From Anisus vortex (lineage: Eukaryota > Mollusca > Gastropoda > Planorbidae): a DNA stretch of 64,000 bases. The stretch lies in assembly GCA_949126835.1 (NCBI GenBank), contig CASBPS010000102.1, positions 26,488 through 90,487 on the forward strand. The letters are read 5' to 3'. Below are positions 1 through 12,427 of the stretch, one piece after another. The translations under genes and the position numbers were made by a program. The notes under the pieces are model-generated. The model saw nothing but the letters and a program-made list of their open reading frames with translations. It searched no databases and was not told the DNA's origin. The number at the start of each line of letters is the position of its first letter. Within the stretch, counting starts at the first letter, position 1.

Positions 1-29
1 TTGAAAGTGAATATTTAGTCACTTTTATG

Positions 30-58
30 TTTAAAGTGAATATTTAGTCACTTTTATG
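30..58 (+). repeat. Reference canonical 29-bp monomer
   Basis: This is one clean copy of the consensus and serves as the reference phase for the array. The next monomer begins at 59. Stop codons TAA (monomer position 3), TGA (8) and TAG (16) fall in three different frames. The reverse complement likewise has stops at 3, 9, 13 and 26, which cover its three frames. Because 29 is not a multiple of three, frames rotate from copy to copy, and the longest gap between in-frame stops in pure consensus is 42 bases on either strand. The monomer carries one TTTAAA and one AATATT hexamer. Confidence 0.97.
33..54. other. Near-palindromic core of the monomer (example)
   Basis: The heptamer AAAGTGA at 33-39 and its exact inverse complement TCACTTT at 48-54 flank the 8-base centre ATATTTAG. 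Counting the two TA steps inside the centre, 18 of 22 positions obey dyad symmetry. The same core recurs in each canonical monomer. Common variants damage one arm: TCAATTT and TCATTTT alter the right arm, and GTGTGA inserts two bases in the left. Such a dyad could extrude as a short hairpin or be read by a dimeric DNA-binding protein; both are inference. Confidence 0.85.
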
Positions 59-62
59 TTTA
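52..62 (+). other. ARS-consensus-like 11-mer at monomer junction (example)
   Basis: TTTTATGTTTA spans the junction between two canonical monomers and matches WTTTAYRTTTW, the 11-base Saccharomyces ARS consensus, at all positions. It recurs at nearly every canonical junction. Variants ending ATGTTAAAAG, AAGTTTAAAG, TTGTTTAAAG, CTGTTTAAAG or CTTTAAAG lose it. Outside budding yeasts this motif does not define origins, so it may simply reflect AT-rich composition. It also resembles AT-rich matrix-attachment motifs. Confidence 0.6.
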
Positions 63-2662
63 AAGTGAATATTTAGTCACTTTTATGTTTAAAGTGAATA
101 TTTAGTCACTTTTATATTTAAAGTCGGAATATTTAGTCACTTTTATGTTTAAAGTGAATATTTAGTCACTTTTATATTTAAAGTGAATATTTAGTCACTT
201 TTATGTTTAAAGTGAATATTTAGTCACTTTTATGTTAAAAGTGAATATTTAGTCACTTTTATGTTTAAAGTGAATATTTATTCACTTTTATCTTTAAAGT
301 GTGAACATTTAGTCACTTTTATGTTTAAAGTGAATATTTGGTCACTTTTATGTTTAAAGTGTGATATTTAGTCACTTTTATGTTTAAAGTGAATATTTAG
401 TCACTTTTATGTTAAAAGTGTATATTTAGTCCCTTTCATGTTTAAAGTGTAAATATATTTAGTCACTTTTATGTTTAAAGTGAATATTTAGTAACTTTTA
501 TGTTTAAAGTGAATATTTAGTCACTTTTATGTTTAAAGTGTATATTTAGTCCCTTTCATGTTTAAAGTATGATATTTAGTCACTTTTATGTTTAAAGTGA
601 ATATTTAGTCACTTTTATGTTTAAATGGTGATATTTAGTCACTTTTTTGTTTAAATTATATATTTAGTCACTTTTATGTTTAAAGTGAATATTTAGTCAA
701 TTTTATCTTTAAAGTGTGAATATTTAGTCACTTTTATGTTTAAAGTAAATATTTAGTCACTTTTATGTTTATAGTGAATATTTAGTCACTTTTATGTTTA
801 AAGTGTGATATTTAGTCTATTTTATGTTTAAAGTGAATATTTAGTCAATTTTATGTTTAAAGTGTGAATATTTAGTCACTTTTATGTTTAAAGTGAATAT
901 TTAGTCATTTTTATGTTTAAAGTAAATATTTAGACACTTTTATGTTTAAAGTGAATATTTAGTCACTTTTATGTTTAAAGTGTGAATATAAAGTCATTTT
1001 TGTTTAAAGTGAATATTTAGTCAATTTTATGTTTAAAGTGAATATTTAGTCACTTTTATGTTTAAAGTGTGAATATTTAGTCATTTTTATGTTTAAAGTG
1101 AATATTTAGTCACTTTTATGTTTAAAGTGAATATTTAGTCACTTTTATGTTTAAAGTGAATATTTAGTCACTTTTATGTTAAAAGTGAATATTTAGTCAC
1201 TTTTATGTTTAAAGTGAAAATTTATTCACTTTTATCTTTAAAGTGTGAACATTTAGTCACTTTTATGTTTAAAGTGAATATTTGGTCACTTTTATGTTTA
1301 AAGTGTGATATTTAGTCACTTTTATGTTGAAAGTGAATATTTAGTCACTTTTATGTTAAAAGTGTATATTTAGTCCCTTTCATGTTTAAAGTGTAAATAT
1401 ATTTAGTCACTTTTATGTTTAAAGTGAATATTTAGTAACTTTTATGTTTAAAGTGAATATTTAGTCACTTTTATGTTTAAAGTGTATATTTAGTCCCTTT
1501 CATGTTTAAAGTATGATATTTAGTCACTTTTATGTTTAAAGTGAATATTTAGTCATATTTATGTTTAAAGTGAATATTTAGTCACTTTTATGTTTAAATT
1601 GAATATTTAGTCTTTTTTTATGTTTAAAGTAAATATATTTAGTCACTTTTATGTTTAAAGTGTGAACATTTAGTCACTTTTATGTTTAAAGTGAATATTT
1701 AGTCACTTTTATGTTTATAGTGAATATTTAGTCACTTTTATGTTTAAAGTGAATATTTAGTCACTTTTATGTTAAAAGTGAATATTTAGTCACTTTTATG
1801 TTTAAAGTGAATATTTAGTCACTTTTATGTTTAAAGTGTGAATATTTAGTCACTTTTATGTTTAAAGTGAATATTTAGTCACTTTTATGTTTAAAGTGAA
1901 TATTTAGTCACTTTTATGTTTAAAGTGTGAATATTTAGTCACTTTTATGTTTAAAGTGAATATTTAGTCATTTTTATGTTTAAAGTGAATATTTAGTCAC
2001 TTTTATGTTTAAAGTGAATATTTAGTCACTTTTATGTTTAAAGTGTAAATATATTTAGTCACTTTTATGTTTAAAGTGAATATTTAGTAACTTTTATGTA
2101 TAAAGTGAATATTTAGTCACTTTTATGTTTAAAGATTATTTTTAGTCCCTTTCATGTTTAAAGTGTGATATTTAGTCACTTTTATGTTTAAAGTGAATAT
2201 TTAGTCACTGTAATGTTTAAATGTGAATATTAAGTCATTTTTATGTTTAAAGTGAATATTTAGTCAATTTTATGTTTAAAGTGAATATTTAGTCACTTTT
2301 ATGTTTAAAGTGAATATTTAGTCACTTTTATTTTTAAAGTGAATATTTAGTCACTTTTATGTTTAAAGTGAATATTTAGTCATATTTATGTTTAAAGTGA
2401 ATATTTAGTCACTTTTATGTTTAAATTGAATATTTAGTCTTTTTTTATGTTTAAAGTAAATATATTTAGTCACTTTTATGTTTAAAGTGTGAACATTTAG
2501 TCACTTTTATGTTTAAAGTGAATATTTAGTCACTTTTATGTTTATAGTGAATATTTAGTCACTTTTATGTTTAAAGTGAATATTTAGTCACTTTTATGTT
2601 AAAAGTGAATATTTAGTCACTTTTATGTTTAAAGTTAATATTTAGTCACTTTTATGTTTAAA

Positions 2663-4281
2663 GTGTGAATATTTAGTCACTTTTATGTTTAAAGTGAATA
2701 TTTAGTCACTTTTATGTTTAAAGTGAATATTTAGTCACTTTTATGTTTAAAGTGTGAATATTTAGTCACTTTTATGTTTAAAGTGAATATTTAGTCATTT
2801 TTATGTTTAAAGTGAATATTTAGTCACTTTTATGTTTAAAGTGAATATTTAGTCACTTTTATGTTTAAAGTGAATATTTAGTCACTTTTATGTTTAAAGT
2901 GTGAATATTAAGCCATTTTTATGTTTAAAGTAAATATTTAGTCACTTTTATGTTTAAAGTGTGAATATTAAGTCATTTTTATGTTTAAAGTGAATATATA
3001 GTCAATTTTATGTTTAAAGTGAATATTTAGTCACTTTTATGTTTAAAGTGAATATTTAGTCACTTTTATGTTTAAAGTGTGAATATTAAGCCATTTTTAT
3101 GTTTAAAGTGAATATTTAGTCAATATTATGTTTAAAGTGAATATTTAGTCACTTTTATGTTTAAAGTGAATATTTAGTCACTTTTCTTTAAAGTGAATAT
3201 TTAGTCACTTTTATGTTTAAAGTTAATATTTAGTCACTTTTCTTTAAAGTGAATATTTAGTCACTTTTATGTTTAAAGTGTGAATATTAAGTCATTTTTA
3301 TGTTTAAAGTGAATATTTAGTCAATTTTATGTTTAAAGTGAATATTTAATCACTTTCATCTTTAAAATGTGAATATTTAGTCACTTTTATGTTTAAAGTG
3401 TGAATATTTAGTCACTTTTATGTTTAAAGTGTGAATATTTAGTCACTTTTACGTTTAAAGTGAATATTTAGTCACTTTTATGTTCAAAGTGAATATTTAG
3501 TCACTTTTATGTTTAAAGTGTGAATATTTAGTCACTTTTATGTTTAAAGTGAATATTTAGTCATTTTTATGTTTAAAGTGAATATTTAGTCACTTTTATG
3601 TTTAAAGTGAATATTTAGTCACTTTTATGTTTAAAGTGAATATTTAGTCACTTTTATGTTTAAAGTGTGAATATTAAGCCATTTTTATGTTTAAAGTAAA
3701 TATTTAGTCACTTTTATGTTTAAAGTGTGAATATTAAGTCATTTTTATGTTTAAAGTGAATATTTAGTCAATTTTATGTTTAAAGTGAATATTTAGTCAC
3801 TTTTATGTTTAAAGTAAATATTTAGTCACTTTTATGTTTAAAGTGAATATTTAGTCACTTTTATGTTTAAAGTGTGAATATTAAGCCATTTTTATGTTTA
3901 AAGTGAATATTTAGTCAATATTATGTTTAAAGTGAATATTTAGTCACTTTTATGTTTAAAGTGAATATTTAGTCACTTTTATGTTTAAAGTGAATATTTA
4001 GTCACTTTTATGTTTAAAGTGAATATTTAGTCACTTTTCTTTAAAGTGAATATTTAGTCACTTTTATGTTTAAAGTTAATATTTAGTCACTTTTCTTTAA
4101 AGTGAATATTTAGTCACTTTTATGTTTAAAGTGTGAATATTAAGTCATTTTTATGTTTAAAGTGAATATTTAGTCAATTTTATGTTTAAAGTGAATATTT
4201 AATCACTTTCATCTTTAAAATGTGAATATTTAGTCACTTTTATGTTTAAAGTGTGAATACTTAGTCATTTTTATGTTTAAA
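2663..4281 (+). repeat. ~853-bp internal tandem duplication (copy 1 of unit)
   Basis: The CACTTTCATC variant at 3,351 recurs at 4,204, 853 bp away. AAGCC at 2,910 recurs at 3,676, 766 bp away, so the first half has lost about three monomers (87 bp) relative to the second. Both halves include the 27-bp monomer pair (CTTTTCTTTAAAG) with a GTTAATATT monomer between them. Boundaries are approximate because neighbouring canonical monomers cannot be told apart. Confidence 0.75.
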
Positions 4282-4744
4282 GTGAATATTTAGTCACTTT
4301 TATGTTTAATGTGAATATTTAGTCACTTTTATGTTTAAAAAGAATATTTAGTCACTTTTATGTTTAAAGTGAATATTTATACACTTTTATGTTTAAAGTG
4401 AATATTTAATCACTTTTATGTTTAAAGTGAATATTTAGTAACTTTTATGTTTAAAGTGAATATTTAGTCACTTTTATGTTTAAAGTGAATATTTAGTTAT
4501 TTTTATCTTTAAAGTGTGAATATTTAGTCACTTTTATGTTTAAAGTGAATATTTAGTCACTTTTATGTTTAAAGTGAATATTTAGTCACTTTTATGTTTA
4601 AATGGTGATATTTAGTCACTTTTTTGTTTAAATTATATATTTAGTCACTTTTATGTTTAAAGTGTGAATATTTAGTCATTTTTATGTTTAAAGATAATAT
4701 TTAGTCACTTTTATGTTTAAAGTGAATATTTAGTCACTTTTATG

Positions 4745-7700
4745 TTGAAAGTGAATATTTAGTCACTTTTATGTTTAAAGTGAATATTTAGTCACTTTTA
4801 TGTTTAAAGTGAATATTTAGTCACTTTTATGTTTAAAAAGAATATTTAGTCACTTTTATATTTAAAGTCGGAATATTTAGTCACTTTTATGTTTAAAGTG
4901 AATATTTAGTCACTTTTATATTTAAAGTGAATATTTAGTCACTTTTATGTTTAAAGTGAATATTTAGTCACTTTTATGTTAAAAGTGAATATTTAGTCAC
5001 TTTTATGTTTAAAGTGAATATTTATTCACTTTTATCTTTAAAGTGTGAACATTTAGTCACTTTTATGTTTAAAGTGAATATTTGGTCACTTTTATGTTTA
5101 AAGTGTGATATTTAGTCACTTTTATGTTTAAAGTGAATATTTAGTCACTTTTATGTTAAAAGTGTATATTTAGTCCCTTTCATGTTTAAAGTGTAAATAT
5201 ATTTAGTCACTTTTATGTTTAAAGTGAATATTTAGTAACTTTTATGTTTAAAGTGAATATTTAGTCACTTTTATGTTTAAAGTGTATATTTAGTCCCTTT
5301 CATGTTTAAAGTATGATATTTAGTCACTTTTATGTTTAAAGTGAATATTTAGTCACTTTTATGTTTAAATGGTGATATTTAGTCACTTTTTTGTTTAAAT
5401 TATATATTTAGTCACTTTTATGTTTAAAGTGAATATTTAGTCAATTTTATCTTTAAAGTGTGAATATTTAGTCACTTTTATGTTTAAAGTAAATATTTAG
5501 TCACTTTTATGTTTATAGTGAATATTTAGTCACTTTTATGTTTAAAGTGTGATATTTAGCCTATTTTATGTTTAAAGTGAATATTTAGTCAATTTTATGT
5601 TTAAAGTGTGAATATTTAGTCACTTTTATGTTTAAAGTGAATATTTAGTCATTTTTATGTTTAAAGTAAATATTTAGACACTTTTATGTTTAAAGTGAAT
5701 ATTTAGTCACTTTTATGTTTAAAGTGTGAATATAAAGTCATTTTTGTTTAAAGTGAATATTTAGTCAATTTTATGTTTAAAGTGAATATTTAGTCACTTT
5801 TATGTTTAAAGTGTAAAAATTGTCATTTTTATGTTTAAAGTGAATATTTAGTCAATTTTATGTTTAAAGTGAATATTTAGTCACTTTTATCTTTAAAGTG
5901 TGAATATTTAGTCACTTTTATGTTTAAAGTGAATATAGTCACTTTTATGTTTAAAGTGATTATTTAGTCACTTTTATGTTTAAAGTGTGATATTTAGTCA
6001 CTTTTATGTTTAAATTGAATATTTAGTCACTTTTATGTTTAAAGTGAATATTTAGTCACTTTCATCTTTAAAATGTGAATATTTAGTCACTTTTATGTTT
6101 AAAGTGTGAATATTTAGTCATTTTTATGTTTAAAGTGAATATTTAGTCACTTTTATGTTTAAAGTGAATATTTAGTCACTTTTATGTTTAAAGTGAATAT
6201 TTAGTCACTTTTATGTTAAAAGTGAATATTTAGTCACTTTTATTTTTAAAGTGAATATTTATTCACTTTTATCTTTAAAGTGTGAACATTTAGTCACTTT
6301 TATGTTTAAAGTGAATATTTGGTCACTTTTATGTTTAAAGTGTGATATTTAGTCACTTTTATGTTTAAAGTGAATATTTAGTCACTTTTATGTTAAAAGT
6401 GTATATTTAGTCCCTTTCATGTTTAAAGTGTAAATATATTTAGTCACTTTTATGTTTAAAGTGAATATTTAGTAACTTTTATGTTTAAAGTGAATATTTA
6501 GTCACTTTTATGTTTAAAGTGTATATTTAGTCCCTTTCATGTTTAAAGTATGATATTTAGTCACTTTTATGTTTAAAGTGAATATTTAGTCACTTTTATG
6601 TTTAAAGTGTAAATATATTTAGTCACTTTTATGTTTAAAGTGAATATTTAGTAACTTTTATGTATAAAGTGAATATTTAGTCACTTTTATGTTTAAAGAT
6701 TATTTTTAGTCCCTTTCATGTTTAAAGTGTGATATTTAGTCACTTTTATGTTTAAAGTGAATATTTAGTCACTGTAATGTTTAAATGTGAATATTAAGTC
6801 ATTTTTATGTTTAAAGTGAATATTTAGTCAATTTTATGTTTAAAGTGAATATTTAGTCACTTTTATGTTTAAAGTGAATATTTAGTCACTTTTATTTTTA
6901 AAGTGAATATTTAGTCACTTTTATGTTTAAAGTGAATATTTAGTCATATTTATGTTTAAAGTGAATATTTAGTCACTTTTATGTTTAAATTGAATATTTA
7001 GTCTTTTTTTATGTTTAAAGTAAATATATTTAGTCACTTTTATGTTTAAAGTGTGAACATTTAGTCACTTTTATGTTTAAAGTGAATATTTAGTCACTTT
7101 TATGTTTATAGTGAATATTTAGTCACTTTTATGTTTAAAGTTAATATTTAGTCACTTTTATGTTAAAAGTGAATATTTAGTCACTTTTATGTTTAAAGTG
7201 AATATTTAGTCACTTTTATGTTTAAAGTGTGAATATTTAGTCACTTTTATGTTTAAAGTGAATATTTAGTCACTTTTATGTTTAAAGTGAATATTTAGTC
7301 ACTTTTATGTTTAAAGTGTGAATATTTAGTCACTTTTATGTTTAAAGTGAATATTTAGTCATTTTTATGTTTAAAGTGAATATTTAGTCACTTTTATGTT
7401 TAAAGTGAATATTTAGTCACTTTTATGTTTAAAGTGAATATTTAGTCACTTTTATGTTTAAAGTGTGAATATTAAGCCATTTTTATGTTTAAAGTAAATA
7501 TTTAGTCACTTTTATGTTTAAAGTGTGAATATTAAGTCATTTTTATGTTTAAAGTGAATATTTAGTCAATTTTATGTTTAAAGTGAATATTTAGTCACTT
7601 TTATGTTTAAAGTGAATATTTAGTCACTTTTATGTTTAAAGTGAATATTTAGTCACTTTTATGTTTAAAGTGTGAATATTAAGCCATTTTTATGTTTAAA

Positions 7701-9395
7701 GTGAATATTTAGTCAATATTATGTTTAAAGTGAATATTTAGTCACTTTTATGTTTAAAGTGAATATTTAGTCACTTTTATGTTTAAAGTGAATATTTAGT
7801 CACTTTTATGTTTAAAGTGAATATTTAGTCACTTTTCTTTAAAGTGAATATTTAGTCACTTTTATGTTTAAAGTTAATATTTAGTCACTTTTCTTTAAAG
7901 TGAATATTTAGTCACTTTTATGTTTAAAGTGTGAATATTAAGTCATTTTTATGTTTAAAGTGAATATTTAGTCAATTTTATGTTTAAAGTGAATATTTAA
8001 TCACTTTCATCTTTAAAATGTGAATATTTAGTCACTTTTATGTTTAAAGTGTGAATATTTAGTCACTTTTATGTTTAAAGTGTGAATATTTAGTCACTTT
8101 TATGTTTAAAGTGAATATTTAGTCACTTTTATGTTTAAAGTGAATATTTAGTCACTTTTATGTTTAAAGTGTGAATATTTAGTCACTTTTATGTTTAAAG
8201 TGAATATTTAGTCATTTTTATGTTTAAAGTGAATATTTAGTCACTTTTATGTTTAAAGTGAATATTTAGTCACTTTTATGTTTAAAGTGAATATTTAGTC
8301 ACTTTTATGTTTAAAGTGTGAATATTAAGCCATTTTTATGTTTAAAGTAAATATTTAGTCACTTTTATGTTTAAAGTGTGAATATTAAGTCATTTTTATG
8401 TTTAAAGTGAATATTTAGTCAATTTTATGTTTAAAGTGAATATTTAGTCACTTTTATGTTTAAAGTGAATATTTAGTCACTTTTATGTTTAAAGTGAATA
8501 TTTAGTCGTTTTTATGTTTAAAGTGTGAATATTAAGCCATTTTTATGTTTAAAGTGAATATTTAGTCAATATTATGTTTAAAGTGAATATTTAGTCACTT
8601 TTATGTTTAAAGTGAATATTTAGTCACTTTTATGTTTAAAGTGAATATTTAGTCACTTTTATGTTTAAAGTGAATATTTAGTCACTTTTCTTTAAAGTGA
8701 ATATTTAGTCACTTTTATGTTTAAAGTTAATATTTAGTCACTTTTCTTTAAAGTGAATATTTAGTCACTTTTATGTTTAAAGTGTGAATATTAAGTCATT
8801 TTTATGTTTAAAGTGAATATTTAGTCAATTTTATGTTTAAAGTGAATATTTAATCACTTTCATCTTTAAAATGTGAATATTTAGTCACTTTTATGTTTAA
8901 AGTGTGAATACTTAGTCATTTTTATGTTTAAAGTGAATATTTAGTCACTTTTATGTTTAAAGTGAATATTTAGTCACTTTTATGTTTAAAAAGAATATTT
9001 AGTCACTTTTATGTTTAAAGTGAATATTTATACACTTTTATGTTTAAAGTGAATATTTAATCACTTTTATGTTTAAAGTGAATATTTAGTAACTTTTATG
9101 TTTAAAGTGAATATTTAGTCACTTTTATGTTTAAAGTGAATATTTAGTTATTTTTATCTTTAAAGTGTGAATATTTAGTCACTTTTATGTTTAAAGTGAA
9201 TATTTAGTCACTTTTATGTTTAAAGTGAATATTTAGTCACTTTTATGTTTAAATGGTGATATTTAGTCACTTTTTTGTTTAAATTATATATTTAGTCACT
9301 TTTATGTTTAAAGTGTGAATATTTAGTCATTTTTATGTTTAAAGATAATATTTAGTCACTTTTATGTTTAAAGTGAATATTTAGTCACTTTTATG
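4745..9395 (+). repeat. 4.7-kb higher-order unit, copy 2
   Basis: This is the second copy of the unit that starts at position 1, here 4,651 bp long. Its first ~1,070 bases follow copy 1 almost base for base, including the rare TGTGAATATAAAGTC monomer (near 5,735). From about 5,813 it departs: a GTGTAAAAATTGTC monomer appears, and a segment with ATTCACTTTTATC then AGTCCC near 6,260-6,540 corresponds to copy 1 around 1,220-1,500 at a displacement of ~5,037. The copies therefore differ by insertion and loss of blocks, not only by point changes. Confidence 0.8.
7227..8932 (+). repeat. 853-bp internal tandem duplication (copy 2 of unit)
   Basis: The marker pairs AAGCC (7,474 and 8,327) and CACTTTCATC (8,002 and 8,855) are both exactly 853 bp apart. 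The halves are about 7,227-8,079 and 8,080-8,932. They differ by single bases such as AATATTTAG against AATACTTAG at the right end and a CpG-creating TCGTT at 8,507. The corresponding duplication in the first 4.7-kb unit has the same junction order, so it arose before the 4.7-kb unit was copied. Confidence 0.8.
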
Positions 9396-10445
9396 TTGAA
9401 AGTGAATATTTAGTCACTTTTATGTTTAAAGTGAATATTTAGTCACTTTTATGTTTAAAGTGAATATTTAGTCACTTTTATGTTTAAAGTGAATATTTAG
9501 TCACTTTTATATTTAAAGTCTGAATATTTAGTCACTTTTATGTTTAAAGTGAATATTTAGTCACTTTTATATTTAAAGTGAATATTTAGTCACTTTTATG
9601 TTTAAAGTGAATATTTAGTCTTTTTTATGTTAAAAGTGAATATTTGGTCACTTTTATGTTTAAAGTGTGATATTTAGTCACTTTTATGTTTAAAGTGAAT
9701 ATTTAGTCACTTCTATGTTTAAAGTGAATATTTAGTAACTTTTATTTTTAAAGTGTGAAAATTGTCATTTTTATGTTTAAAGTGAATATTTAGTCACTTT
9801 AATCTTTAAAGTGTGAATATTTAGTCACTTTTATGTTTAAAGTGAATATTTAGTCACTTTTATGTTTAAAGTGAATATTTAGTCACTTTTATGTTTAAAG
9901 TGTGATATTTAGTCACTTTTATGTTTAAATTGAATATTTAGTCACTTTTATGTTTAAAGTGAATATTTAGTCACTTTCATCTTTAAAATGTGAATATTTA
10001 GTCACTTTTATGTTTAAAGTGATAATATTTAGTCATTTTTATGTTTAAAGTGAATATTTAGTCACTTTTATGTTTAAAGTAAATATATTTAGTAACTTTT
10101 ATGTTTAAAGTGAATATTTAGTCACTTTTATGTTTAAAGTGAATATTTAGTCACTTTTATGTTTAAAGTGAATATTTAGTCACTTTTATCTTTAAAGTGT
10201 GAATATTTAGCCACTTTTATGTTTAAAGTAAATATTTAGTCACTTTTATGTTTATAGTGAATATTTAGTCACTTTTATGTTTAAAGTGTGATATTTAGTC
10301 TATTTTATGTTTAAAGTGAATATTTAGTCAATTTTATGTTTAAAGTGTGAATATTTAGTCACTTTTATGTTTAAAGTGAATATTTAGTCATTTTTATGTT
10401 TAAGGTGAATTTTTAGTCACTTTTATGTTTAAAGTGAATATTTAG
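9396..10445 (+). repeat. Truncated and rearranged third start of the 4.7-kb unit
   Basis: TTGAAAGTGA recurs here a third time, and the following monomers repeat the start of the unit, with AAGTCTGAA near 9,517 replacing AAGTCGGAA. Similarity is then broken: monomers with GTGTGAAAATTGTC (near 9,755) and CACTTTCATC (near 9,972) come much earlier than in the full unit. It is satellite throughout; I see no other element. Confidence 0.65.
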
Positions 10446-11140
10446 TCACTTTGTTTAAAGTGAATATTTATTCACTTTTATCTTTAAAGTGTGAACATTT
10501 AGTCACTTTTATGTTTAAAGTGAATATTTGGTCACGTTTATGTTTAAAGTGTGATATTTAATCACTTTTATGTTTAAAGTGAATATTTAGTCACTTTTAT
10601 GTTTAAAGTGTATATTTAGTCCCTTTCATGTTTAAAGTATGATATTTAGTCACTTTTATGTTTAAAGTGAATATTTAGTCACTTTTACGTTTAAAGTGTA
10701 AATATATTTAGTCACTTTTATGTTTAAAGTGAATATTTAGTAACTTTTATGTTTAGAGTGAATATTTAGTCACTTTTATGTTTAAAGTGTATATTTAGTC
10801 CCTTTCATGTTTAAAGTATGATATTTAGTCACTTTTATGTTTAAAGTGAATATTTAGTCACTTTTATGTTTAAAGTGTGAATATTTAGTCACTTTTATGT
10901 TTAAAGTGAATATTTAGTAACTTTTATGTTTAAAGTGAATATTTAGTAACTTTTATGTTTAAAGTGAATATTTAGTCACTTTTATGTTTAAAGTAAATAT
11001 TTAGTCACTTTTTTGTTTAAAGTGTGAACATTTAGTCACTTTTATGTTTAAAGTGAATATTTAGTCACTTTTATGTTTAAAGTGAATATTTAGTCACTTT
11101 TATGTTTAAAGTGTGATATTTAGTAACTTTTATGTTTAAA

Positions 11141-11320
11141 GTGAATATTTAGTCACTGTAATGTTTAAAGTGTGAATATTAAGTCATTTTTATGTTTAAA
11201 GTGAATATTTAGTCACTGTAATGTTTAAAGTGTGAATATTAAGTCATTTTTATGTTTAAAGTGAATATTTAGTCACTGTAATGTTTAAAGTGTGAATATT
11301 AAGTCATTTTTATGTTTAAA
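11141..11320 (+). repeat. Three exact 60-bp dimers
   Basis: A two-monomer unit (29 + 31 bp) is repeated three times with no differences, at 11,141-11,200, 11,201-11,260 and 11,261-11,320. Each has a GTGAATATT monomer ending in CACTGTAATG, then a GTGTGAATATTAAG monomer. The second 1.98-kb unit carries only two such dimers (about 13,032-13,151), and the 4.7-kb units carry a single related one near 2,208 and 6,771. Confidence 0.9.
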
Positions 11321-11672
11321 GTGAATATTTAGTCACTTTTATTTTTAAAGTGAATATTTAGTCACTTTTATGTTTAAAGTGAATATTTAGTCACTTTTAT
11401 TTTTAAAGTGAATATTTAGTCACTTTTATGTTTAAAGTGAATATTTAGTCATATTTATGTTTAAAGTTAATATTTAGTCACTTTTATGTTTAAATTGAAT
11501 ATTTAGTCTTTTTTATGTTTAAAGTAAATATATTTAGTCACTTTTATGTTTAAAGTGTGAACATTTAGTCACTTTTATGTTTAAAGTGAATATTTAGTCA
11601 CTTTTATGTTTAAAGTGAATATTTAGTCACTTTTATGTTTAAAGTGAATATTTAGTCACTTTTATGTTTAAA

Positions 11673-12030
11673 GTTAATATTTATTCTTTTTTATGTTTAC
11701 AGTAAATTTATTTATTCATTTTTATCTTTAAAGTGTGAACATTTAGTCACTTTTATGTCTAAAGTGTGATATTTAGTCACTTTTATGTTTAAAGTGAATA
11801 TTTAGTCACTTTTATGTTTAAAGTGAATATTTAGTCACTTTTATGTTTAAAGTTAATATTTATTCTTTTTTATGTTTAAAGTAAATATATTTATTCATTT
11901 TTATCTTTAAAGTGTGAATATTTAGTCACTTTTATGTCTAAAGTGTGATATTTAGTCACTTTTATGTTTAAAGTGAATATTTAGTCACTTTTATGTTTAA
12001 GGTGTGAATATTAAGTCATTTTTATGTTTA
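11673..12030 (+). repeat. 179-bp (six-monomer) tandem duplication
   Basis: GTTAATATTTATTC at 11,673 recurs at 11,852. The two copies share monomers ending in ATGTCTAAAG and a GTGTGATATT monomer. They differ at a few sites, for example TTTACAGTAAATTTATTT in the first against TTTAAAGTAAATATATTT in the second, so the duplication is not the most recent event in the window. Confidence 0.8.
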
Positions 12031-12427
12031 AAGTGAATATTTAGTCAATTTTATGTTTAAAGTGAATATTTAATCACTTTCATCTTTAAAATGTGAATTA
12101 TTATTCACTTTTATGTTTAAAGTGTGAATACTTAGTCATTTTTATGTTTAAAGTGAATATTTAGTCACTTTTATGTTTAAAGTGAATATTTAGTCACTTT
12201 TATGTTTAAAGTTAATATTTAGTCACTTTTATGTTTAAAGTGAATATTTAGTCACTTTTATGTTTAAAGTGAATATTTAGTCACTTTTATGTTTAAAGTG
12301 AATATTTATACACTTTTATGTTTAAAGTGAATATTTAGTTATTTTTATCTTTAAAGTGTGAATATTTAGTCACTTTTATGTTTAAAGTGAATATTTAGTC
12401 ACTGTTATGTTTAAAGTGAATATTTAG

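Larger units (their letters stand above)
1..4744 (+). repeat. 4.7-kb higher-order unit, copy 1
   Basis: Rare variants here recur at a fixed distance to the right. TTGAAAGTGA at 1 recurs at 4745, and the AAGTCGG variant at 121 recurs at 4865, both displaced 4,744 bp. The ACTGTAATG variant near 2,208 and AAGCC at 2,910 recur 4,563-4,564 bp on, and CACTTTCATC at 3,351 and 4,204 recurs 4,651 bp on. The shifting displacement shows that whole monomers were gained or lost inside the copies. The window starts exactly at the unit boundary I use, so an earlier start cannot be seen. Variants with CCCTTTCATG (near 430, 550, 1,374, 1,494, 2,149) are frequent here. Confidence 0.8.
10446..12427 (+). repeat. 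1.98-kb higher-order unit, copy 1
   Basis: The unit begins at the unusual short junction TCACTTTGTTTAAAG (10,446), which recurs at 12,428. Shared markers further in include the TTTAGAGTG variant (10,756 and 12,647, 1,891 bp apart) and ACTGTAATG monomers. It therefore lost or gained about 93 bp between copies. It contains the 60-bp and 179-bp local duplications listed separately. Confidence 0.75.
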
